NCBI RefSeq assembly: GCF_048569485.1
Contig: NC_134356.1
Location: 468,305,820-468,369,819, forward strand
Length of the DNA: 64,000 nt
Direction: 5' to 3'
DNA from: Anomaloglossus baeobatrachus
Taxonomy: Eukaryota > Chordata > Amphibia > Anura > Aromobatidae
Shown here: positions 36,132-45,607 of the stretch, one piece after another
Layout: each line of letters opens with the position of its first letter
How positions within the stretch are numbered: position 1 is the stretch's first letter
Notes under the pieces: model-generated
Seen by the model: only the letters and a program-made list of their open reading frames with translations
Databases searched by the model: none
Told to the model about the DNA's origin: nothing
Program-made: the position numbers and the translations under genes

Positions 36132-36428
36132 GTGGAGGAGGATGCTACTGACGACGAGGTTACGTTGCGTCTTCCTGGCCAGAGACAAAGTACTGGAAGC
36201 ACGTCAACAACTGAATCGTGGACCACAACTTTGACTCTGAGCAGATGTCGTGTTGGCTATGCAGGTCGCATGGGCTGTAAGCCTTGCCTAGCCTGTGAAT
36301 TTTTGGACATCGCAAAGGATCACCCAAGTCATGGAATCTGTAAGATTTGTCAACAATCTGTAAGTAGAAGGCAAAAACTCACACCTTTGAGTAGTTCCTC
36401 CATGAAGTGTCACATGGATATGAATTGA
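36132..36428 (+). pseudogene. hAT N-terminal BED-finger exon
   Basis: The frame contains ACEFLDIAKDHPSHG, then CKICQQSVSRR, then MKCHMDMN: the C-x2-C ... H pattern of a BED zinc finger that binds transposon ends. An acidic linker (EEDATDDEV, STGSTSTTES) precedes it. A probable next exon starts near 37436 (MKHKSQCEFHCAT, then PVQPPPAPSSASA). The intervening 1 kb has no hAT coding, consistent with an intron or insertion. It lies 3' of the transposase core, so the gene is rearranged. Confidence 0.65.
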
Positions 36429-36429
36429 T

Positions 36430-37194
36430 AGCGTGAAGGTGTATTGCTCAGCTTTAGCCACTGTCAATGCAACATGCTTATTTGCCATTGCATGCATTGT
36501 TGCAGACTACACACAAGGGGCTGCTGTTTTTTTGGATCTGCCTTTGTTTGGTCACTATAGCAATATCAAATTGTTCTTTGGATGTGGACTTGGAGATGCT
36601 GTCTATGAACACAAGGAAAAGCTAAAGGTGTGTGTTACAGCAAGGAGCCACCGCGGAAACACTTTGTTCAATTGTGAGGGGAGTCATGTTATACTTTGAT
36701 GATGAGCCCCGTAATGCCAGTGAGCAGCATCCTTTGCCACAGACCAACATTCTTACAGTGCTGTCTATACTGTTTACCGTGAGAGGAGCGTAAAGTCTGT
36801 ATTTCTGAAAACTGGACATCAGAGTACCCGGGTACGGTAGGCTGTGCCCAGACAATAATGCGGGCACGCAACACTTTGTTTTATTAGCAAAACACACATC
36901 TGTTCTGGGTAGGCCGACTATATAGACAATAAGACTTGCTGCCTCTGCACTGTCAAATTGTCACGTACAGTTTAAATCATAGAGGGACAGCAACACATGT
37001 TTGCATTGACTGTTGCTTTTCAAGATTTCCATGACTGTGTTGCAGAGCTGTGTGGTTTGCATTCACACTGTTATCATCTGCATTATCTGTGAGGCTTCAA
37101 GCTAACAAGGGTATTCAGGGGGGGTAAAGTGTTTTGACTATGTTTAGGTTGATAATTTGGAAGCTCTTGTGATGCGCCACTGGTAAGTCGTGTT

Positions 37195-37232
<38 letters not shown>

Positions 37233-37430
37233 AACACACAATTACTGCTACACAGAGGGATTAGCAGGTAGTAGGCAACAGAATAGATTGTTCAATTATT
37301 TAAATTGTATGCATGGTTCTTATTGTTTGTTTTGGTAAAGTTAAACAATCATTTATCAACCCAACTGACTAGAGTCCTTTTCCTGTTGCCTGGTTTTGCT
37401 GCATACTGGGGAGCCCACCCTGTACACGAC
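36430..37430. other. Non-coding stretch within hAT mosaic
   Basis: Probably intron or decayed hAT sequence between the BED exon and the next coding piece. Contains a CA microsatellite at about 37196-37240. Nothing else recognised. Confidence 0.45.
37196..37240. repeat. (CA)n microsatellite
   Basis: About 16 uninterrupted CA dinucleotides, then a short imperfect continuation. Confidence 0.95.
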
Positions 37431-38129
37431 TTAAAATGAAGCATAAGTCGCAATGTGAATTTCACTGTGCTACAATGCGGCCTAGCGTGCCTGTGCAACC
37501 ACCGCCTGCCCCATCAAGTGCATCTGCGTGCTCTTCATCCTCTCTGACTGTGGGGACAGCAGTCACACATGGTATTTCACACTGAACTTCCACTCCTTTA
37601 CCCGCAACAGGGAGTGTGATTGGCAGGTCATCACTTGTTTTGGAAGTGGAAACAGAAGGTATTGTTGAGCTGTCAGACATCGAGAGAACCATCATTGGAT
37701 GCAGGCTACATTATATCCATGCCTGCACCTTCGTCACAGATTGGCTGGACTATCTGCAGTTAATAATTGCATTCCAGAAATGGAAAGGAGTGTAGAATGC
37801 ACATGTGTTGTACCTTGCTTGGCAGCAAAGTAACACTAACTTAGTATTCCAGACAATTATAGGATGGCAGAAAAAGAGTCAGCTCTTTGGGCAAATTAAA
37901 TAGCGTGGCAAAAGTGGACAGATGGGTACAGTGGCCGTGTTCTGTGGGTACCAGGACAGTAAAAGAAGCCTCACTTTCTATCCCTCCTAATGATCAAATG
38001 CAGCAAGGAATTCCCTGAGTTTGCTATAAAATTAGCATAGCTAAATGTGCATGAGGGTAGAATGCAGAGGTGCTTGAGATTGCTTGGCACAAGTGGCACA
38101 ATAAAGGAGTCCAACAGCCACTTTTTGTA

Positions 38130-39290
38130 TGCCACTAAATGGCAGTATTTTTTGCTATCATTATAGCTTATTAAAAACAGAGCAGGAGGGTGTCCTGCAC
38201 AGGTGCTAGAAATAGCTTGGCACCAGTGGGGCACTAATGGAATACAACAGCCAGTTCTATGATGCCACTAAATGGCAGTATTTTTTGCTATCATTATAGC
38301 TTATTAAAAACAGAGCAGGAGGGTGTCCTGCACAGGTGCTAGAAATAGCTTGGCACCAGTGGGGCACTAATGGAATACAACAGCCAGTTCTATGATGCCA
38401 CTAAATGGCAGTATTTTTTGCTATCATTATAGCTTATTAAAAACAGAGCAGGAGGGTGTCCTGCACAGGTGCTAGAAATAGCTTGGCACCAGTGGGGCAC
38501 TAATGGAATACAACAGCCAGTTCTATGATACCACTAAATGGCAGTATTTTTTGCTATCATTATAGCTTATTAAAAACAGAGCAGGAGGGTGTCCTGCACA
38601 GGTTCCAGAAATAGCTTGGCACCAGTGGGGCACTAATGGAATACAACAGCCAGTTCTATGATGCCACTAAATGGCAGTATTTTTTGCTATCATTATAGCT
38701 TATTAAAAACAGAGCAGGAGGGTGTCCTGCACAGGTGCTAGAAATAGCTTGGCACCAGTGGGGCACTTATGGAGTACAACAGCCACTTCTTGTATGCCAC
38801 TAAGTTTACTCAATTTTTGGTATTATAACGTCTTAGTAAGTAACAATGAGTTTGAGTGTGCAATGCAGGCAGACGTGCTGCAAATATCTTTGCACTACTG
38901 GGGCAATACAGCAGTCCAACAGCCACGTTAAGGATGCCACTAAGTTCACTCAGTGTTTGCTAGTATAATGGCTTAGTAACAAGGAGTTGGAGTGTGCAAT
39001 GCAGGCAGACATGCTGCAAATATCTGTGCACTAGTGGGACTATACAGAAGTCCAATAGCCACGTTTAGGATGCCACTAGGTTCACCCAGTGTTTGCTAGT
39101 ATAATGGCTTAGCTACAATGAGTTTGAGTGTGCAATGCAGGCAGACGTGCTCCAAATATCTTTGCACTACTGGGGCAATACAGCAGTCCAACAGCCACGT
39201 TAAGGATGACACTAAGTACACTCAGTGTTTGCTAGTATAATGGCTTAGTAACAATGAGTTTGAGTGTGCAAAGGACAGGAGGGTACAGTG
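38130..39290. repeat. 133-bp and ~140-bp tandem arrays
   Basis: aaatggcagtatttttt begins at 38137, 38270, 38403, 38536 and 38669, a constant 133-bp step with near-identical copies. From 38800 about four more-diverged ~140-bp units follow, with gtgtttgctagtataatggc and gcaaatatctttgcac. They lie in the terminal non-coding part of the hAT. Confidence 0.95.
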
Positions 39291-40743
39291 CCAGGGTTGT
39301 GGGTCTCTGGGTAGAGGAAAGGAAGCCTGCCTTTCTATCCCTCCTAATGGGGAAATGCAGCGAGGAAATCCCTGACCTTAGCTACACAGACGTTGTCTCT
39401 GTTTTCAGGACCTGTCACCTATGGCTCTGACCCTGCCGGTACGAGCCCTTAAAAGGACTGATAGAAAGTGCTATCCCTAAGCTGTCCAGCACTGTGTATG
39501 GAGCGTGCGTATACAGCAGTATCGGCGATAGGAGCTGCGCCAGTGATGTCTGACACCAAGGACGCAGAAGGCAGAAAATGGCGTGCTGGAGGAAAATGTC
39601 CGGTTTTATAATGCAGTGACATGGACATCCTATCACACATGCCGTTGCTTATCTGGCTAAAAGTCCACTTAGCTGTGTGTGTGTCTGGGATTGGCTGACA
39701 TGCTGGCCCTCCCCACTACACGCGCACGCTTAGGGAAGGAAGACAAGGAAATAAAAAAAAATAATGGCGATCGCCATTATCCAAACAGCAGTGATCTGAA
39801 TGCGCTGTTCCCGCACACTATACACTGAAATGTCATAATAGTGTGAGTCACAGAGTGACTTACACTATTACAGCGGAAAGCCAGCTAGGAATTAGCTGTT
39901 TTTTTTGCTGCTAGAACCGTTTTCGAACGTATCTAGAACTATCGAGCTTTTGCAAAAAGCTCGAGTTCTAGTTCGATCTAGAACAGGCCCCAAAATCACT
40001 CGAGCCTCAAACTGGAGAACCTCGAACCACGAACCGCGCTCAACTCTAGTGAGCAGACCCATTGATTATAATGGGTCTGCGTATGTAAGTGATTCTGGTA
40101 CGTTTTAAAAAAAGCACAAACGTCCCAGAATCACTAACGTGTGAAAGGGGCCTTATATTGAGCCTGAAGAAGAGACCTGAGTAGTAAGTAGTAAGCTTCA
40201 GTTCTGAAAAGTTAACACACTTTCTGACAGCAGTTTTGCATACAGTGAGGGGTAAATGTTGCTTTTAGGCATTTTTCAATAAATAGCACCCTCAAAGTCA
40301 CTTCAAACCTGAATAAGTACATAAAAGTAATAGGATTTGAAAATTTCATTGAAAGAATATAAAGTTGCTGTTAAACCTTTAACCCTTCTAACAAAATAAA
40401 AGGTTGATTCTAATGTAAAGACAATTGGGACATTTTACTTATTAACTAATTTCTTTGGTATGACCACTTATCTATTAAAAGTGAAAAAAAATAAAAAGTT
40501 TGAAAATTGTGTTTTTTTTCTAAATTACCAAATTTCTGATAATTTAATAAATAAATGAAAAATGTTGTGGACCTAAATTTAACACTAACAAAAATTAGAT
40601 TGTGTCACCAGGAAAACAAAAAAAGTTTCAGAATGATTGGGATATGTAGAAGCATTCCAGAGTTATTACCACATAAAGTGACACATGTAAGAATTAAAAA
40701 ATGGGACTTGATCATGTGAGACCCAAAGTGGCTCAATCCTTAA

Positions 40744-41625
40744 AGCAATGTCAGCAAGATTTTGCACCAAAAACTATTTACATGCACATTTAGCTCTTGC
40801 AAAGACAAGTCCAGCAACACCTTCACATGGCAAGTCCCTTCCTACGTTACAAAGAAATCTGTATGTAAATTGATATACAAATGAGGCTAAATAACTTTTT
40901 GTAGATCAGTAGTCTGCGTCACTCCAGATCTTTTCCCTGCCCAGCGCCACCTCCTCACATTTGTTTTATTCACTTTGGAAAGACACCAACCAATATGGAG
41001 TGTAAAGGGGTTGCAAATAAAACAAACCTTATTATCATTACTATTGAAGAACTGGAATATTTAAACATCGCAACCCATCTAACATGTTTTATCTAACTGG
41101 ATTTACACGTCCATTTGGACATTCCTAAAACATAGACAAATGGATTTTATGTCAAATTCCTTACATCAGTTATGCAAATAGAAGCAGTAAGCCTCCATTA
41201 ATTATTATGGGATCCCTCTGGTGTCCGTTTTAGCCCACTGGATCCACATGTCCATTTGAACATTCCTAAAATGTCACAGACAAATGGAATTCTTGTGCAA
41301 TCTTATTACATCAGTTATGCAAATGAAGCAGTATCCACTGATTATTATGGGATTCCTCTGGTGTCCATTTTTCTCAGCTCAGGAGAAGATGTGAGCAGTA
41401 CTGAGACTATCAATCATGCCTGGGGGGTGTGATTGCAGCTACTGAGGCCGGACTGGACTTGGTGACTAAATGTATAGCTGGACTAGTCAGGGTTCATTTG
41501 CATATACTAGCGGCTGCATATAACTTCATTTTGCACAGACCTGTGCATGCAGGACTACAGGAAGTAAGGAGGAGAAGTGGCTTAGAAGTGGAGAAAGAAG
41601 CATATTTCTCTGATGAGGTTTATTA
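40744..41625. other. Intervening repeats, no gene
   Basis: Contains a diverged direct duplication of about 130-140 bp: 41101-41230 and 41241-41380 share tccatttg-acattcctaaaa and tacatcagttatgcaaat. Otherwise AT-rich with no convincing frame. Confidence 0.55.
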
Positions 41626-41710
41626 GGCTATGTGCGCACGTTGCGTTTTTACCCGCGTTTCTGCAGCGTTTTTGCGCTAAAACGCATGCGTTTTTGTTTA
41701 CCAGCAAAGT

Positions 41711-42443
41711 GAACGAAATTAGCTGGATCAGAAAATGAAAAAGGATAAAACCTAAAACATAACTTTTAATATTATGCTGATAAAAGTGAGAAAGCTCACA
41801 GGTTATAAGCAATGGTGGCACAAAACCACCCGAACTAAAATTGGGCTAAATATGGTAGGCCCAAACAAACAGTATCCCAGACAGGTACCACGGTAGGACT
41901 TTCTACACCTTATAGTTGCTGGTCACCACCTGGGACATTGATACACAAAACATCAACGATCAGAACCCCAACCGTAGGGAAGATGTATGTCTATGTGTGT
42001 CAGAGCAATTAGAAGTTCCTAGACCATTACAAACCGTATTTTTCATAAATCCCACTATATGTGGGAACGGTCTTACCGGTCCGGAGCTCTGCAGGCATTG
42101 AACAATTGGTTTAGAGGTTCAGGCAGGGGGCTGTTTTACCAGCATGTCTAGATCCCTCGGAGACCTCAACCAAAGAACAGGGCATATAATCACCATGCCC
42201 ACTCCCAACGTTTCAACCTTAGTTCATCAGGGGAGTTTCTGTGGGGAAGTGCAGTCAAACGGTATCTCCACCGGAAGACTGTTACAAAATGCCCAAGTCA
42301 CTGTGAGAAAAAACAAACACATACACTAAGAATAAGCCCTAAAGCCTTAAATCAAGCCATGTATGTAGCCCATAGGATCGCAATACTCACCGCATAATGG
42401 CGTGCACGTAGAGCCCAAAGTTCATAGATGCCGCGCTCGGCGT
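41711..42443 (-). repeat. PLE terminal repeat (pLTR), left outer
   Basis: Reverse-complement counterpart of 51650-52441, missing the last 44 bases at the target side. It contains a hammerhead-like core at 42209-42230 and, near 42440-42460, the promoter-like gacgctccataaatagcc. PLE pLTRs provide the promoter and RNA-processing signals. Confidence 0.85.
42209..42230 (-). ncRNA. Hammerhead-ribozyme-like core (left outer pLTR)
   Basis: On the minus strand CTGATGA, a very short stem II (ACT/GGT with a two-base loop), then GAAACG. This keeps the invariant hammerhead core and resembles the minimal motifs reported in Penelope-like retroelements. The flanking actccc/gggagt words could pair as an outer helix. 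Confidence 0.55.
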
Positions 42444-43261
42444 CCACAGGACGCTCCATAAATAGCCCGGCGCATGCGCGATTGGGCACGTCATCGATGA
42501 CGGTCACCCCCAGAGTTCCTCCGGGCCGGAAGTGACGCGGCACCGATCGCCATTGATGACGCTCACCTCCCAGCATACATTCAAACCGGAAGTGAGTCAT
42601 CATCAATTGCCGCGTCGCCACCCGGGCGTCACGGCTGATACCCGAAGTGGCCACATCCGGGTATATGGAACGCAAGCTGTGTGTTATATTACACGTAGCT
42701 TAGGGTACGCCCATAATAGTACGGGCGCATCTGTAAGCTAGCCGCGGACCAATCAAAACAAACAAAGAGGGGCACGGAGGATCAAGTCCATAGACATGCC
42801 AGTATACATAATGGTAATGGTCAGGCTCCACATAAGCAATAGATAGCAGCAAGTGGTTTAGCCAAATATATTCAAGGAAAGTGTCCGAATGATGATACAG
42901 AAAAAGATACACAAACCACCCGAGGAAGGGGGGGGGGGGGTGGGTTTGCGAAGAGACATGGGACAAGTAATTATTATTATGCATGGGGGGCATGGTAGAT
43001 GACAAAACCCGTCACATGGAGGTTGTGTAACTAGGGAAATGGATACTAATGGGCGTGTGCTCATGGGTCCCAAATCGGCCGGGCTGACATCATAGGAGGA
43101 TAGTAAGGTCAGGGTGGAAGAGAGAAAACTAAAGTGCACACTCATCTCTCACCCTAACTGAGAGGCCCTACCTATCATGTGGGGGTCGGCACCCTACAAT
43201 TCCCACGCCTATGGTGCCCCCACTCGGGCGTCGGCTATCCCTCCTCTAGGCCTCCCTATTA

Positions 43262-45607
43262 CTAGGGTGCTCCTAAAAAAGGGATGAAGGACAGGGATTC
43301 ATTCAGTCCTCCTGGTGTCATTGTGTCCAAACTGTAAATCCAGAAACACTCTTTCTGCAGAATGGTCCTATCCCAGTTTCCACCCCTGCGTGGAGGAGGA
43401 ATGAGGTCAATGCCCATTACTCTAAAAGTCCCCAGGTCACCATTTTGGCAGATGTTAAAATGTCTCGCCACGGGTGTATCATTCTTCTTGAGGATGTCTC
43501 CCTTATGCTCCCCTACTCTGCGTCTCAGTTCTCTAATCGTCTTACCCACGTACATTTTGCCACATCCACAGGTCACCTTGTACACTACCCCTTTTGACTT
43601 GCATGTTATCAACGACCGCAGGGAATATAGCCTGGTGCCACTCGAGTTCTTAAATTCATTCCCTTCCTCAATAAACTTACAGTTTATACAGTCATGACAC
43701 TTAAAGCAGCCATGTATTCCCGTCTTTGTCCTCACCAGTCTATTTTCCTCAAAGTGACTGTGCACCAGTCTGTCACCTAGGGATTTTGATTTTCTAAAGG
43801 TGATTGAGGGGTAGCTGAGGAGAAGTTTATTTATTGTGGGATCCATGTGCAGTATAGACCAGTGTTTATTTAGTGTTTGTCTTAGATCAAATGAACCATT
43901 GTTAAACGTTGTAATGAATCTCAGGACATCTGGGTTATCATCATTTCTATGGTTGGGGTTTAAGAGGTTGCTGCGGTCAAGCTCACATGTGGACTTGTAT
44001 GCCTTGGCAATCACCCCCTCAGGGTAGCCCCTCTCCCTCAACCGTCCCATCAAATCCACAGATTGTGTGCGGAAGGACATATCATCAGAGCAATTCCTCC
44101 GCATCCTGATAAATTGTCCCTTAGGAATTCCCTTTTTTAAGGGAACAGGATGGGCACTATCCCACTTCAAGAGTGAGTTTGAGGAGGTGGCTTTCCTAAA
44201 GGTTGTTGTCTTTAGGCAACCCTCGGGACCCTTCTCGACCAACACGTCCAAAAATGCCAGGCTATCCCCACCCACTTCACAGGTGAAATGCAGACCAATG
44301 TTGTTATTGTTGATGACAGCCATGAAGGAATGAAAGTAGACTTCCGATCCCTTCCAGACGACGAAAACGTCGTCTATGTATCTAAGCCACAGGACGACGT
44401 CCTCAGTGTCCACATCACCACCAAACACAACCTTCTCCTCCCACCAGCCCAAGAGGAGATTAGCATACGATGGGGCACAGCAAGTCCCCATCGCAGTCCC
44501 CTTGAGCTGATGGAAGAACCTCCCATCGAAGGTAAAGACATTCTTAGTCAGGCAGAAGGTGAGTGCCTCGATGACAAATTTATTGTGTTGGATAAACTGA
44601 TTTCCTCTGGTGCCCAGGAAATATTGTACAGCCTCGACCCCAACTGTGTGGGGAATGGAGGAATAAAGGGCCTCAACATCGATGCTGCACAATATCATGC
44701 CCTCCTCCAAGAAAATATCGTCGATTCTCCGAAGAAAATCCGTTGTATCTCTTAGATAGGAGTTGAGTGACAGAACGAATGGTCTTAAAATCCTGTCTAC
44801 GTAAATGCTCAGTTTTTCCGTTAAACTGCCTATCCCAGACACGATTGGGCGACCCTTTAAAGGGCTAAAGCCCTTATGTATTTTGGGTAGGATATAAAAG
44901 GTTGCCATGACTGGGAAGGTCGGAAAAAGAAAATCGAACTCATTTTTGTCTATGAGATTTCTATTCAAAGCTGTTTCTAACATGTTCCTTAATTCCTTCT
45001 TAAAACCCTGCATCGGGCTTGAATCAAGTTTTGCATAGGATGACTTATCTCTCAAAATGTCTAAACAGATGTTTTTGTAGTCCTTGGAGTCCAGTATCAC
45101 CACGTTACCCCCTTTGTCAGAGGGTTTTATGGTGATACTGGAGTCCCTTTCCAAACATTGTAGACTGAGCATTTCAGATTTAGACAGGTTGTAATGACCC
45201 TTACGTCTGTCAACATTCTTTCTTAAATCCTTGGTTACCATGTTCACAAAAATGTCTATGGCATCAACCTCCGTTGGTGTGGGGGGCATTCTTGTACTCC
45301 TATTTTTGAGATTCGTGAATGGTCCTTCCCCCAAATCATTGGGGTTCATATCACTCAGATGGAAAAGACACCTAACATCTTCTAAAAGATCTTCTGAGAT
45401 CCCCAGTTCACCTGAGGCTTTCTCATTTAGTTTACCAAAATACTTCTTCCACTTAAGACGTCTGGCAAAAAGGTTCAGATCTTTAATTGCTGTGAATTCG
45501 TCAAAATCGGAGGTGGGGACAAATGACAAACCTCTATCCAAAACCCGTTGTTCAATGTCACTGAGGGGTCTAGAGGACAAATTCATCACCTGAGGTGCCA
45601 CACACAT
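43262..45607 (-). CDS. PLE ORF2: reverse transcriptase / GIY-YIG endonuclease (left copy)
   Basis: 781 codons with intact catalytic motifs. In order: N-terminal region; DKGG at residues 164-167; RT fingers KIHKGFSP and GRPIVSG at ~242-258; motif A CSIDVEALYSSIP (Asp310); motif B KGTAMGTCCAPSYANL (369-384); motif C YIDD (Asp412, Asp413); thumb; a CxxCxxCxxC cluster at 634-643; GIY-YIG endonuclease from GVVYKVTC (673) and MYVGKTIRELRRR (685-697) to a Glu near 753. The protein nicks DNA and primes reverse transcription of its own RNA in the nucleus. Its ATG overlaps the ORF1 stop in TAATG, suggesting coupled reinitiation. Only one residue difference from the right copy noticed. Confidence 0.95.
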   Translation of the reverse strand: MCVAPQVMNLSSRPLSDIEQRVLDRGLSFVPTSDFDEFTAIKDLNLFARRLKWKKYFGKLNEKASGELGISEDLLEDVRCLFHLSDMNPNDLGEGPFTNLKNRSTRMPPTPTEVDAIDIFVNMVTKDLRKNVDRRKGHYNLSKSEMLSLQCLERDSSITIKPSDKGGNVVILDSKDYKNICLDILRDKSSYAKLDSSPMQGFKKELRNMLETALNRNLIDKNEFDFLFPTFPVMATFYILPKIHKGFSPLKGRPIVSGIGSLTEKLSIYVDRILRPFVLSLNSYLRDTTDFLRRIDDIFLEEGMILCSIDVEALYSSIPHTVGVEAVQYFLGTRGNQFIQHNKFVIEALTFCLTKNVFTFDGRFFHQLKGTAMGTCCAPSYANLLLGWWEEKVVFGGDVDTEDVVLWLRYIDDVFVVWKGSEVYFHSFMAVINNNNIGLHFTCEVGGDSLAFLDVLVEKGPEGCLKTTTFRKATSSNSLLKWDSAHPVPLKKGIPKGQFIRMRRNCSDDMSFRTQSVDLMGRLRERGYPEGVIAKAYKSTCELDRSNLLNPNHRNDDNPDVLRFITTFNNGSFDLRQTLNKHWSILHMDPTINKLLLSYPSITFRKSKSLGDRLVHSHFEENRLVRTKTGIHGCFKCHDCINCKFIEEGNEFKNSSGTRLYSLRSLITCKSKGVVYKVTCGCGKMYVGKTIRELRRRVGEHKGDILKKNDTPVARHFNICQNGDLGTFRVMGIDLIPPPRRGGNWDRTILQKECFWIYSLDTMTPGGLNESLSFIPFLGAP

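Larger units (their letters stand above)
27704..40048. mobile_element. Rearranged 12.3-kb hAT insertion
   Basis: Begins tagagatgagcgaac and ends with the inverted tagagttgagcgcgg, flanked by a perfect 8-bp duplication gtgagcag at 27696-27703 and 40049-40056, as expected for hAT. Inside, transposase pieces are all on the plus strand but out of order: a C-terminal fragment at 28.06 kb, core pieces at 29.3-31.9 kb, and the BED N-terminus at 36.1 kb. A core segment is present twice. It therefore looks like a mosaic of at least two hAT copies. Younger insertions: a Harbinger MITE with a solo LTR, and a LINE-like fragment. Confidence 0.8.
27166..40152. mobile_element. Harbinger-like MITE, split by a 12.3-kb hAT
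   Basis: Ends ggcccgtttcacacgtcagtg and (inverted) ggcccctttcacacgttagtg with TTA at 27163-27165 and 40153-40155. The MITE's own halves are 27166-27703 and 40057-40152; the left half contains the words gtgccgtgattcacgg and cacgtgtttcacggacc. It sits in the middle of the PLE piece and is itself opened by the hAT. Confidence 0.85.
27002..40203. mobile_element. PLE terminal-region insertion, snap-back, split
   Basis: Bounded by a 12-bp duplication ctgaaaagttaa at 26990-27001 and 40204-40215. The element's own sequence is only about 210 bp: 27002-27162 on the left and 40156-40203 on the right. The left part holds agcaagctttcgagactact and ggtctcttcttcaggc, and the right part is the inverted agcctgaagaagagacctga. 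The rest of the span is the Harbinger MITE inserted at its centre of symmetry. This terminal motif is widespread in fish and amphibian PLEs. Confidence 0.7.
24870..40743. mobile_element. Old piggyBac-related (TTAA) element, outermost layer of a nest
   Basis: 24870-27001 contains three to four diverged copies of the ~300-390-bp unit seen in the 18551-22651 element (ttttcagaatggggtcactt near 25770 and later copies). The matching 3' part resumes at 40216: the join from gaagcacctgaaaagttaa to the sequence after 40215 follows 22071-22160 of the younger element, and the end near 40743 (caatccttaa) aligns with its TTAA end. The left terminus is not resolved. About 13.2 kb of younger insertions separate the halves. 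Confidence 0.65.

Noticed and set aside
38130-39290. CRISPR-like array
   Set aside because: Contiguous 133-140-bp tandem units, no repeat-spacer alternation.
44288-44755. 155-codon plus-strand frame and its mirror at 49356-49823
   Set aside because: Exact antisense shadow of the RT domain; no domain of its own.
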